Shown here piece by piece: positions 8,712-17,605 of a stretch of DNA of 64,000 nucleotides. How positions within the stretch are numbered: the stretch's first letter is position 1; every line of letters begins with the position of its first letter. The DNA is from an uncultured Acetatifactor sp. (GTDB lineage: Bacteria; Bacillota; Clostridia; Lachnospirales; Lachnospiraceae): contig CANQOL010000004.1 in the NCBI GenBank assembly GCA_947625475.1, positions 1 to 64,000 of the forward strand. Direction: 5' to 3'. The position numbers and the translations under genes were made by a program. A model generated the notes under the pieces. That model searched no databases and was not told the DNA's origin. It saw nothing but the letters and a program-made list of their open reading frames with translations.

Positions 8712-10511
8712 TCATTTTCCTCCCCGCAGCTTCTGAAAAGCATACCGCACGGTCTGCTTCGCACCGTTATGCCGGTAATAAAACTTCAGTTTTCCCATGA
8801 AGGAATAGCTGCGCCATTCTTCCCAGCCCTTTTCAGGCGCTGGAGAGACGGCGGCCGTCTGGCCGCTCTCCCCTGCCTCCTCAGATACTGGAACTGCGAG
8901 CTGAGTAGAAGCAAAAGCAGCCCGGTTGATTTCCTTCTGATCCCTCTCAAACTGCGTCTCTAAAGCTCCCAGGCTCCAGGAAACAAACGGGAACAAAGCC
9001 GGGACCTTTTCCGCCATATCCCACCAAAAGTTGGCGAAGGTCCCCTGGGGGTTCTCCCAGGGCAGGTTGTCTCCATAAAACAGGATCGGCTTCCACAATG
9101 CGTCCGCCTGGTAGCTTCCACGGGTCTTCCCACGGTCAAACAGACTTCCGGAGGCCGTCTGGGCTCCCAGCGTCATCAGATACCAGGGCACATAACCTAT
9201 CTGACCCTGAAGGATTTCGTTAAGAAGCTTCTCCCCGTCCCTCCCCCCGCGGATACCGGTCATGGCGCTCTGCAGCACCTGATGGGAACGGAATCGGGCA
9301 CAGTTAATCACCAAAAAAGAGGAATCCACCTTCTTATGGGTACTCTCCTCGTCATACTTTCCCAGCGGAGCCCCCACCGCCCAGAAATCATCCACGCTGC
9401 AGGTCCGGTAGAACTCACTTAAATCTCCCAGTATGAGAGTGCTCTCCTCCAGATAAAGACACTTGTTTACCTGGGGCAGAAGCTGGGACACTGCCAGCGG
9501 ATAGTATTCCCTCTGGAGATCTGTCTCCAGAAATTGCAGGCTTGTATTCTCATATTTATTCGGAAAGTATTCAAATTTCTTTTTGAGCCCCTCCTCCGTC
9601 CGGCTCCCGGTCAGAAGGTAGATTTCATACCGGCTCTCCGGCTTCTTATTCACCAGCATGGAAGTCAGAGTCACCGCCAGGGCAAACGGATTTTCCTCAT
9701 CCAAAGACAACACCAGCGGCACTGTCACCGGCTCCGACACAAAGGAAATGGGCAGCACCTTGTAGGTCAAACTCTGATCCTGCATCAGCTTCGCTATGTA
9801 CACCCCCGTCAGACGCTCGGAGATGAACAGGCGCTTCTCCGACAAATCCACCCGTCTCTCAAACTCTTCCAGGATCTCAAAGATCCACTGGCAGTAATCA
9901 AAGAATATCTCCCGGCGGAAAATGAACATGTTGCAGAAGCTGCTGATATCCCCCGCAAAATATTCCTCCGCAGTTTCCCTGTACTCCGGATGCTTTTCAT
10001 ATAAGATTTCAAAAGCAAGATCCAGGTCTTCCTTTCTGTGATTCTCCACATAATGACGGTACACATGGTTGACCTTGCCAAGATGTGTCACAAAATCGCA
10101 GCCCTGCACCAGCTTTCTGAGGGCCTCCGGGGAATAACCGATCTCCTCCAGGTAATGCTCCCCCATATTCTCAAAGGGGATCACATCGATTTCCCCCTCA
10201 TGGAGAACAAAGTGACGGCGGTAGTGCATCAGACCGATATAATCCGGATTCCCCAGCTTCTCATAGTTTTTCCAGGCCCAGTACAGGGCGGTCATCTCAT
10301 TGTAAGAGCGATTTTTCTCCGATATGTTCTCCCCTGTGTCGTCCCCGATCATGTTCTCCGTCAGCCAGCGGTATTCTTCACTTTTGGGATCCATCCGTTT
10401 CTGTGCCAGGGCACGTCCCACATGGATGGGTGTCAGAATCTCATCCTGGAAAAGCTGTGAGGGTTTGTGATAACAGATCAATAATCTAATTCCCGGTTCC
10501 TTCTCGTTCAT
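8712..10511 (-). CDS. DUF4422 protein fused to a GT8-like glycosyltransferase
   Basis: This protein has about 599 residues. The first 240 match the DUF4422 capsular-synthesis type, with YNEMTALYWAWKNY and GLMHYRRHF. From about 255 to 500 it resembles a family-8 glycosyltransferase: repeated secondary structure, YEIYLLTG, a CLYLEESTLILGDL segment in place of the usual DxD region, and FLVINCARFR. The GT8 acidic motif is weak. The start is an ATG with AAGGA upstream, 5 bp beyond the previous stop. The ragged C-terminal 100 residues are low complexity. It is presumably one of the repeat-unit transferases. Confidence 0.75.
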   Translation of the reverse strand: MNEKEPGIRLLICYHKPSQLFQDEILTPIHVGRALAQKRMDPKSEEYRWLTENMIGDDTGENISEKNRSYNEMTALYWAWKNYEKLGNPDYIGLMHYRRHFVLHEGEIDVIPFENMGEHYLEEIGYSPEALRKLVQGCDFVTHLGKVNHVYRHYVENHRKEDLDLAFEILYEKHPEYRETAEEYFAGDISSFCNMFIFRREIFFDYCQWIFEILEEFERRVDLSEKRLFISERLTGVYIAKLMQDQSLTYKVLPISFVSEPVTVPLVLSLDEENPFALAVTLTSMLVNKKPESRYEIYLLTGSRTEEGLKKKFEYFPNKYENTSLQFLETDLQREYYPLAVSQLLPQVNKCLYLEESTLILGDLSEFYRTCSVDDFWAVGAPLGKYDEESTHKKVDSSFLVINCARFRSHQVLQSAMTGIRGGRDGEKLLNEILQGQIGYVPWYLMTLGAQTASGSLFDRGKTRGSYQADALWKPILFYGDNLPWENPQGTFANFWWDMAEKVPALFPFVSWSLGALETQFERDQKEINRAAFASTQLAVPVSEEAGESGQTAAVSPAPEKGWEEWRSYSFMGKLKFYYRHNGAKQTVRYAFQKLRGGK

Positions 10512-10515
10512 GTTC

Positions 10516-12768
10516 TTATTCCTTAGCCTTTCGTCCATCCATAAGATTTTCCAATTCGTTTATCTTTCTCAGCAAATATAAAGTCGCATCATACTGTTTC
10601 TCACAAGGACTTTCTAAGGCCTCTTGCAGCCATCCTAGGGATACCTTTTTTTCTCTCTCCAAAATGGTATTTACTTTCTCATAATTCACTTCCCGAAGCA
10701 GTTCCTCATTGTCTGGAATTTCTTCCGCCTCTTTTACCATATGTTCCCTGATCTCCAACAAATTGAACAACGATTCAAACCGGGTAAGTCCCCTCCCTTT
10801 ATTGGCTATACACAAAAAATTTTTCTGATAAATCAAACCAAAACAAATTCCATGATGGGAATCGGATACTAAAAACCGGCAGCCGCGGATTAAACTCAAG
10901 AAATCTTCTATCGTTACCTGGTCCAGCACGTCGCCGCTTTTCCATATTTCTCGGCTCTTATCATAGGTCTTCATGTCCAATATCACTTTTTTCAAGATTC
11001 CCAGCTTTTCCTGCACATACTGAATCGCTCTTTCCTTCTCCGGAGTTGGATCCAGAATATAACATAAAAGATATTCCTCTTTTTCCTGCGTATGGGCAGA
11101 TGCATCCGCCAGGATATCATAATGGCCTCTTTCACAGAGAAAAACCGGATCTAACATCCGCACTGCTTCCACCCCAAAGGACTTACGGCAGGCATCCACT
11201 CCGGAGATTTCCCGGACTGACACCCAGTCAAAGTTTTTCAGAAAGGCGGAGGCCCTCACACATTCCTCTTCCGTCCCTTCAAAGGCTTCATATCCCAGCG
11301 AAGTGGCATAGGCAATCTTCTTCTTTCGATCATCTACAAAATCCAAGAAAAAAGTATATCCAACGCTTTTAATGTAGCTCGATACCCACAGCTGATCCGA
11401 CCCTGTCATGAAAGCATCACAAAACCTGTTGCATTCTCCCAACTCTTCAAACTTTCTTTCCCGGCTTATCGGAAAATATCGGCTCATGAAAGAAATATTT
11501 TCTTCCGTAATTTTTTCCCAGCCTGTTCCGTCTTTCTTGGGCAGCCGGATCAGAATAGGCAGCAGATCCATATCCTGCAGAACATTCCCCAGGGCATAAT
11601 ATGTTAATACACTTCCATAGTTAGCCGCGAACCACCAGCCCACCAAACCGACATCATATCGGTACTTTTGACCGTACCACAATGCCTTATGAAAACCATC
11701 CTTTTCCAGATGATGGAAGAAAAATTTTCTGCCCGGTTTTAACTGCATAGGTCTCACCAGCTGGCCGTTATACGGCGTTGCCGCTGTCACCGGTGCTTCC
11801 CTGCACAGCTTTAGCTTCTCTCGAATTCTCTCAAACAGATGCTCTCCTTTAGGACTGTTCAAAAGGACCAAGGACGTTCCTTTCCAGTCATTACAAGAAG
11901 GATCCCACTTATGTACCTGCCAAAAATCCCCCAAGGTAATATCCCCTACCCGGCCTAGGGACGCATAGTGACATTTCCCGCAGCATTTTCGGTTCATAAT
12001 TCCATGAAAAGCGGTATTAAAAGGCGTTTTGTTCCAGGGCAAATCCAAAACGGTTCCATCTTCAAAATAAATGACAGAAGGCGTAGACCAGCCATGCCTG
12101 GATTTATCCCTGAAATTTACCTCTTTAATTCTCCTTCCTTTGGCACTCTCCTGGACAAAAGACTGATAGGCAGACACGGAATTAGCTCCGTGGCACACCA
12201 AGTCCACCGTATACAGCTTTTCATAAGGCTTTCCCAAAAAGGTATACAAACCCGCCGTTTGGCAGGGGCAGCCAGAAAACAATACTTCCCTGCCCTCTTC
12301 CAAACATTTTTGAATTTCACTATAAACCTCTTTGGTATCACTTTGCACATACTTAGATCCGCGCATCTTAGCCAGACCGGCTTCATCCTTTGTCACCGTA
12401 TGATATACCGTCATATAATCATCAGCATACACAGCTCCACAGACACTTCCCCCCATCTCCAGAACGGACAGTGCCAAGAGAGTGAACATGCCGCCCGAAG
12501 AACTAACCATCCTCAGTGTATCCTCTGCCATGGCAGCCAGGCAGGTTTCCTTGGGAGGATGACACAATTCTTTCCATTTTTCGCCGCATTCCGGGCAGGC
12601 GCGCTCACACAAACCGCATCCTACACACTTTGTTTCATCAAACACAGGATGCAAAAAACCTTCCAGATCGTAACACATTGATATGGCACCTGCCGGGCAG
12701 GCATTATAGCAGGCCCCGCAGCCTGTACAAATATGTTTTTTGATCACTTCATGTTCTATTCTCAACAT
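10516..12768 (-). CDS. Ferredoxin/FrhB-type protein fused to a polysaccharide pyruvyltransferase
   Basis: The 750-residue protein opens with two 4Fe-4S clusters (CTGCGACYNACP from C14, then CVGCGLCERACP). A coenzyme F420 hydrogenase beta-subunit-type region follows to about 360, with CPCQTAGL and the CCGKCHYA pair. From about 378 it becomes a pyruvyltransferase domain (GWWFAANYGSVLTYYAL), with SDSHHGICFGLIYQK as the conserved histidine block. The fusion suggests that electrons or a cofactor are used on the same glycan that receives the pyruvyl ketal. It is the longest gene of the operon. The C-terminal 70 residues look like a coiled linker. Confidence 0.8.
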   Translation of the reverse strand: MLRIEHEVIKKHICTGCGACYNACPAGAISMCYDLEGFLHPVFDETKCVGCGLCERACPECGEKWKELCHPPKETCLAAMAEDTLRMVSSSGGMFTLLALSVLEMGGSVCGAVYADDYMTVYHTVTKDEAGLAKMRGSKYVQSDTKEVYSEIQKCLEEGREVLFSGCPCQTAGLYTFLGKPYEKLYTVDLVCHGANSVSAYQSFVQESAKGRRIKEVNFRDKSRHGWSTPSVIYFEDGTVLDLPWNKTPFNTAFHGIMNRKCCGKCHYASLGRVGDITLGDFWQVHKWDPSCNDWKGTSLVLLNSPKGEHLFERIREKLKLCREAPVTAATPYNGQLVRPMQLKPGRKFFFHHLEKDGFHKALWYGQKYRYDVGLVGWWFAANYGSVLTYYALGNVLQDMDLLPILIRLPKKDGTGWEKITEENISFMSRYFPISRERKFEELGECNRFCDAFMTGSDQLWVSSYIKSVGYTFFLDFVDDRKKKIAYATSLGYEAFEGTEEECVRASAFLKNFDWVSVREISGVDACRKSFGVEAVRMLDPVFLCERGHYDILADASAHTQEKEEYLLCYILDPTPEKERAIQYVQEKLGILKKVILDMKTYDKSREIWKSGDVLDQVTIEDFLSLIRGCRFLVSDSHHGICFGLIYQKNFLCIANKGRGLTRFESLFNLLEIREHMVKEAEEIPDNEELLREVNYEKVNTILEREKKVSLGWLQEALESPCEKQYDATLYLLRKINELENLMDGRKAKE

Positions 12769-12797
12769 TCTCGTTTTCCCTTCTCAATTTTTTCGAT

Positions 12798-14525
12798 TTA
12801 CTTATTGCTATTCATAAAATTGATTACTGTCTCCGAAAATGGGATATGCTCCGAAATTTCCATCAAAAAATCAGCCATATTTCTAATGGATTCATTAACA
12901 AAATATTCCTCATACTTTTCTTCTATAATCTCTTTCATTAAATTTAAAGACGCCGTAATATAACTACCGGTGGGATTATTTTTGCCTGATACAGAAAAAT
13001 CGTTGCGCAATCTTTCATAAAACTGCTTTGCCAGATCATTATCATTATATTTTTCCGAATACATTCCGTAAAAATAAATTGCCGCAATCTTGTCGACGGG
13101 CATCGGCCAATTATAAAATTGTCTCGATCTTTGATATCTAGTGAATACAAATTTTGCCATCGGAATATTTTGCGGACTAATCTGTTCCGTTAATAACATT
13201 TCGGCTATTTTTCTCATAATTTTAGGGTTTTGATTTCTAGCCGATGTAAACAATGCTATTTCGGATAAATTACTGTTTAGTTTTCTAAATTCGTCATTTT
13301 TTTCTTGTATCCGATTATAAAAGCGCCCTTCCTTATTGCTGCATATTTCTTTTAACATATCTGCTTCCGCATTATCTATTTGATAATATGAAAATAATAT
13401 TTTAGTTGCATCGGCAAATGTTATTCCGTTACTTTTTCTTTGAAATCTATTCCACCCTTTAAGCCACCTGACCGGTTCAATTCCAAAATACCTTTTTCCA
13501 AAAGCAGCCGTTTCCTGAAATTCATCTTCAGTAAATGTGTTATTTAACGCATATCCCTGACTTGCTAATTTCATAATTTCCCCGTATATTTTTTTACTTG
13601 CAGGGTTAATCTCAATATTGCCTGAAATTATTTTGTCTAATATAACAGGAGAATCCAATGTTGTAACCCATGGTTTTGATACTCCGATTGTGCCTCGGAA
13701 TAAGTCTAAAATGTTTATTGGCTTACTATCTACATTTAGCTCCTTATTCCCAACTAAATAAAAACAACTATATAATATTAAAAAATACAATGCATATAAT
13801 TTATTTAGTGTTCCAGGCAAAACCATATCCTTATTTTCGAATGCCTCTGGAGTATTTCGAATTTCCCACTCCAATGTCCAATATTTAAAAACATTTAAAA
13901 AATCATTGAGGACAGGATATGTAGTAATAAATGGATTTATAAAAAACAAAAAATCCGGCACCAATATGTCATCGTATTTCAATAAGGTATTTCCAAAAAC
14001 TATCATTTTAAACAAGTCAATCTTGTAGCCTATATAGCAGATATCATCCATACAAAAAGGAGCTGAAATCGAGAATTGACTCACTGCAATCTTATACGAT
14101 AAACTGCTATGGAAATTCCCATAATTTTTTACTGATAAATCTCCATTTCCCCTCAATATCAAATCCATTTTGTTAAAAATATCCATACAGAAATCTGTTC
14201 TGCATTTCAGGACAAAAACATCATCCGGAATCCTTAATAAACCTTTCCATATTTGCGTAGCCTGACGAGTATAACTCAGTTGCAGTAATCCATCACATGA
14301 ATCGTCAAAAGGAGGCAATTCTACCAAATAAATGTCAAGATAGATCAACTTATTTCTTAATTCAGGTATTTGATCTACTTCCCCTATCCAAGTTGATAAA
14401 ACAATTCCTTCTATTAACCCTTCCGCACGAAGCTCACATAGCCGTGCCAGCAATAATGAAAACTCAAACTCTTGCCTTATGGCTCCACACATAAGAGCCC
14501 AGACTTTTTTCCCCATGATTGCCAT
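12798..14525 (-). CDS. WavE-like polysaccharide synthesis protein
   Basis: This protein has 575 residues. Residues 1-230 recall the WavE family of LPS/capsule proteins: VLSTWIGEVDQIPE near 40, YTRQATQIWKGLL near 85, then VLKCRTDF with a conserved RxD. The C-terminal half is unrecognised and helical. The gene is visibly AT-rich compared with its GC-rich neighbours, so it was probably acquired separately. GGAGG lies 11 bases before the ATG. It starts 6 bp beyond the preceding stop and is presumably a glycosyltransferase of the repeat unit. Confidence 0.55.
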   Translation of the reverse strand: MAIMGKKVWALMCGAIRQEFEFSLLLARLCELRAEGLIEGIVLSTWIGEVDQIPELRNKLIYLDIYLVELPPFDDSCDGLLQLSYTRQATQIWKGLLRIPDDVFVLKCRTDFCMDIFNKMDLILRGNGDLSVKNYGNFHSSLSYKIAVSQFSISAPFCMDDICYIGYKIDLFKMIVFGNTLLKYDDILVPDFLFFINPFITTYPVLNDFLNVFKYWTLEWEIRNTPEAFENKDMVLPGTLNKLYALYFLILYSCFYLVGNKELNVDSKPINILDLFRGTIGVSKPWVTTLDSPVILDKIISGNIEINPASKKIYGEIMKLASQGYALNNTFTEDEFQETAAFGKRYFGIEPVRWLKGWNRFQRKSNGITFADATKILFSYYQIDNAEADMLKEICSNKEGRFYNRIQEKNDEFRKLNSNLSEIALFTSARNQNPKIMRKIAEMLLTEQISPQNIPMAKFVFTRYQRSRQFYNWPMPVDKIAAIYFYGMYSEKYNDNDLAKQFYERLRNDFSVSGKNNPTGSYITASLNLMKEIIEEKYEEYFVNESIRNMADFLMEISEHIPFSETVINFMNSNK

Positions 14526-14531
14526 ACCGGC

Positions 14532-16034
14532 TCATTCCTCCCAAATTCTGATCCATTGAAAGCACAAATAGGAATCAGCACCTTTAAAATCGGTACTCGT
14601 CAGCATAATCCACCTCAGTCCATCATTCCGTGGCACATAGGATCCATTTAAAACACACCATGTATGAGGCGAAAAACCTCTCAAAGTTTGCAATATAGGG
14701 CACCCCCCATCCTGTGTATTTTTATTCGACAGCATGATTCGTACTCCCTGTACATTCGTATTCACCTTTATTTTGATACTGAAACCGTACCGGATACCTC
14801 TCTTTAACTCCCTTTCCAGGGGCAGGAAAATTCTCTGCCAGCTTACACTAGATGGCAGCAAATATTGGGTATCCCCTATGGTTCTCCTTCCCCAGGCATC
14901 AGGATTTAAAATAATCCAGGCCTTCGCGTCTCCGGCATGGTAATCCAAAACATACCCTCTAGCCGATCGGCTTTTCTCTCTATCTGATACGGCTTGCATA
15001 TATCCGTGTGTAAACCACTTCTCAAAGAAGTCCTTCCTCTCTGGCGGTTCTTTTCTGCCTCCGGCGCTTCCTAATCCTTTTTGAACAGCACCCAAAGAAA
15101 CCGGAGTGAGCATCACTTTCTTATCCTGCACTGCTTCTCTGAACCATTCCTCAGCCCCAGAGCTTCTAAAACCTAACAGAGACGTCCCCTTCCCATCCCC
15201 CCTTTGTACCTGTGAGAAAACACCTACCACAATATCCCCGATACGCTCCATGCCGCCATAGATGCATTCATAACAGCTTTTTCGAAGGAAATGTCCCTCC
15301 ATATAGGGCGTCAGCCAGTCCCCTTTTTCTACCTCCCTATATACGTCCTTCTGGGTACGGATCCGCACAGACGGTCCTCCTCCAAGCTCTTTTGAATACA
15401 GCTTGATCTCTGTCGCCGCCTCGTCTCCAATCCTGCTTCTTATATAATCCCTCCAAAGATCCCCGGGTGCAGTTCCCTCGCACACCAGTTCCACTGTCAA
15501 AAGATTGTCCGACCTTCCTCCCAGGAAACACAATAATCCGTCAATCTGACAGGCCGTTCCAACAAAAAGAGTTTTCCCATCTTCTGTCAGACTTCTTTGT
15601 ATCTCCGGGAAAACCTCCGATGCATCTCCCTCCAAAAAGGGAATCTGACAAACCCATCCCCATTCTCTTGAAAATTTGATGCTCCGGTATGTAGCTTTGT
15701 CATAGTGATCTGTAAAAGCAGCGGCATATATGACTCCACCCTGAGAAGCAAAAGCATCCATAATGACCCACAGCGCGGCTCCTCCCACAGCGTTCCACCG
15801 GGTAAAATCTTCCGCCGCGAAACTGTACCAGACCGCCTTTCCCTTTTCAGACGGGCACAGCAACGGACATTTTTCTGCACATTTGCTGCACATATTACAG
15901 GCATTCGGGTCCACATAAGGATATGCAAAGCCTTCCACTGTCTTTTTCATATCTATAGCCTGCTCCGGGCAAGACCTCACACAGGCACCGCAGCCAGTAC
16001 ATCTTTTTCTCTCTACTGATAGGATCGAATCCAT
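14532..16034 (-). CDS. Ferredoxin/FrhB-type protein of a polysaccharide locus
   Basis: With the chosen start the protein has about 500 residues. It carries two N-terminal 4Fe-4S motifs (CTGCGACVRSCP and CNMCSKCAEKCP) and an FrhB-type domain with VGTACQIDGLL and CYECIYGG to about residue 345. The last 120 residues are beta-rich and unlike the other FrhB protein in this operon; they may bind carbohydrate, which is inference. I chose the ATG seven bases after GAGGAG; an ATG 16 codons upstream (16082) has no ribosome site. The role of such redox proteins in glycan loci is not established. Confidence 0.7.
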   Translation of the reverse strand: MDSILSVERKRCTGCGACVRSCPEQAIDMKKTVEGFAYPYVDPNACNMCSKCAEKCPLLCPSEKGKAVWYSFAAEDFTRWNAVGGAALWVIMDAFASQGGVIYAAAFTDHYDKATYRSIKFSREWGWVCQIPFLEGDASEVFPEIQRSLTEDGKTLFVGTACQIDGLLCFLGGRSDNLLTVELVCEGTAPGDLWRDYIRSRIGDEAATEIKLYSKELGGGPSVRIRTQKDVYREVEKGDWLTPYMEGHFLRKSCYECIYGGMERIGDIVVGVFSQVQRGDGKGTSLLGFRSSGAEEWFREAVQDKKVMLTPVSLGAVQKGLGSAGGRKEPPERKDFFEKWFTHGYMQAVSDREKSRSARGYVLDYHAGDAKAWIILNPDAWGRRTIGDTQYLLPSSVSWQRIFLPLERELKRGIRYGFSIKIKVNTNVQGVRIMLSNKNTQDGGCPILQTLRGFSPHTWCVLNGSYVPRNDGLRWIMLTSTDFKGADSYLCFQWIRIWEE

Positions 16035-16105
16035 TGCCATTCTCCTCGCTTCCGATTCTTCTGCTTTTTGGGGGTCAAACATTTAAAAAGCTTCATGCTC
16101 TTTCA

Positions 16106-17605
16106 TCAGTCCGGCAGATTTTCCGGATTCTTCTCCAAGTCCTGCTTCCTGACCCCCAGCTGCACTAGCCTCCATAAAACCGCATTCCCAAGCCGGGTGG
16201 CGTATCTCTTCCGGCTAAGGCGCTTATGATGCGCCTCCGGGTTGATTCCCTCCAGCCCCTTCCAGCCCTTCAGGTAATCCACCAGCCCAAGAATCCCCAG
16301 GCGCTCCCCCAGGTAATCTCCCCTGCGGTGGCATTCTGAAATCTTCCCCTTCCAAAACCTCAGGATCTCCTCCCGCCCGAAAGGCTGGCTGTACAGCTCA
16401 TTCACAAACAGGCTGTTGCGCACGTCGTAGTAGACAATCACCGGATCCTGACGTTTCTCGTAGGTCTCATGCCACACCTGGATCCCGTTCAGGATCAGCG
16501 GCTTCCCTCCCTGCCGCAGGCCATACTCCACGTCGTCGCAGTGCAGGAAAAAGGGTAAGGGACGGTTGGCTTTTATGTACTCTATGGGGTAGCAGCACAT
16601 CCACCAGCCCCCGTACTGGGCTCCCCGATTGCCGTTCATCCCGGGCAGGTTCTCCCGCAGGCCCATATCCAGGTCCCAGCCGATGTGACGGATCTCTCCC
16701 CCGTTCCAGATCTCCGCCGCCGTGTACTGGATCTGACGGCGGTCTGTGCGGAACATCCGGCCTGCCACGGCCTCCTTTCGGTACTCTTCCCTCAGGCAGG
16801 ACAGCAGGGCGCACAGCCTGGCAATGCTCTCCATTTGCAGCTCCGCATCGTCGTCCATCAGCAGCACATGGATTGCGGGGAACTCAGGAAGGCTTCTCAC
16901 CGTCTCTTCCATCCCCCGGCCAAAACCTCCGGAGCCCCCGGTGTTGGGGTTGGGATAGAGCCTTACCCGGCCTCCGTACTGCTCCGGCCAGCCATCCCCC
17001 AGCTCACGGCCGTTGTCCACCACCAGGATCCGGGAGGCATAGCCCCTCTCCCTCTCCAGCTTTTCCAGCCCGGGACATAACCTGCTTAAATTCTTCTCCA
17101 GCTGTGCCCTTCTGTGATAGGTGCAGATGACAATGGACAGGCAGATCTCCCGTCTCCCAGCCGCCCTGGCCTGCCAGGAGCTCTCCAGGATCCGGCTGTT
17201 CTCCCATGCCTCCCACTGCCAGTAGAGCATTCCTTTTGCCTTATCCTCTGGGAGGGATATCAACTTTTCCTCCGGCAAAGGCAGGCTCCAGACGGCTTCG
17301 GCCAGAAGCTCGTCGGAGGCCGTTCTGCCCCCAGCAGCGCCCGCTTCCCCCGGATTTCCCATCCGATAGATCCGAAGCCTCCCTCTTCCCTGAAGGCGGA
17401 TCTGCAGGCAGATCCCGGAAATCTCCCCGTACCTTTCCCAGGCATCCGCATCCAGCAGGTTCATGTAGGTGTCTGTGCGGATCCGGCTCCCCTCCGCAAG
17501 CTCTAAAATCCCATCCTGTGTCTGAACTGTTTCCCCGCTCTCCCGATAGTACAGCTCCCTCTCCGGGCACACCTCATCCGGCAGGGCCGTCGTCTGCAGG
17601 ATCAC
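16106..17605 (-). CDS. GlfT2-like glycosyltransferase
   Basis: This protein has 499 residues. An N-terminal beta-rich region (to about 155) is followed by a GT2-fold catalytic region with SIVICTYHRR, VVDNG, a DDDAE triad, HCDDVEYGLR and WHETY. That set resembles the galactofuranosyltransferase GlfT2 family. The start is a GTG whose last two bases overlap the recombinase stop (GTGA), with GGAGGGGG just upstream. Translation is therefore coupled to the degenerate recombinase gene. A longer frame to 17746 exists only as overlap inside that gene and lacks a plausible N-terminal sequence. Confidence 0.8.
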   Translation of the reverse strand: MILQTTALPDEVCPERELYYRESGETVQTQDGILELAEGSRIRTDTYMNLLDADAWERYGEISGICLQIRLQGRGRLRIYRMGNPGEAGAAGGRTASDELLAEAVWSLPLPEEKLISLPEDKAKGMLYWQWEAWENSRILESSWQARAAGRREICLSIVICTYHRRAQLEKNLSRLCPGLEKLERERGYASRILVVDNGRELGDGWPEQYGGRVRLYPNPNTGGSGGFGRGMEETVRSLPEFPAIHVLLMDDDAELQMESIARLCALLSCLREEYRKEAVAGRMFRTDRRQIQYTAAEIWNGGEIRHIGWDLDMGLRENLPGMNGNRGAQYGGWWMCCYPIEYIKANRPLPFFLHCDDVEYGLRQGGKPLILNGIQVWHETYEKRQDPVIVYYDVRNSLFVNELYSQPFGREEILRFWKGKISECHRRGDYLGERLGILGLVDYLKGWKGLEGINPEAHHKRLSRKRYATRLGNAVLWRLVQLGVRKQDLEKNPENLPD

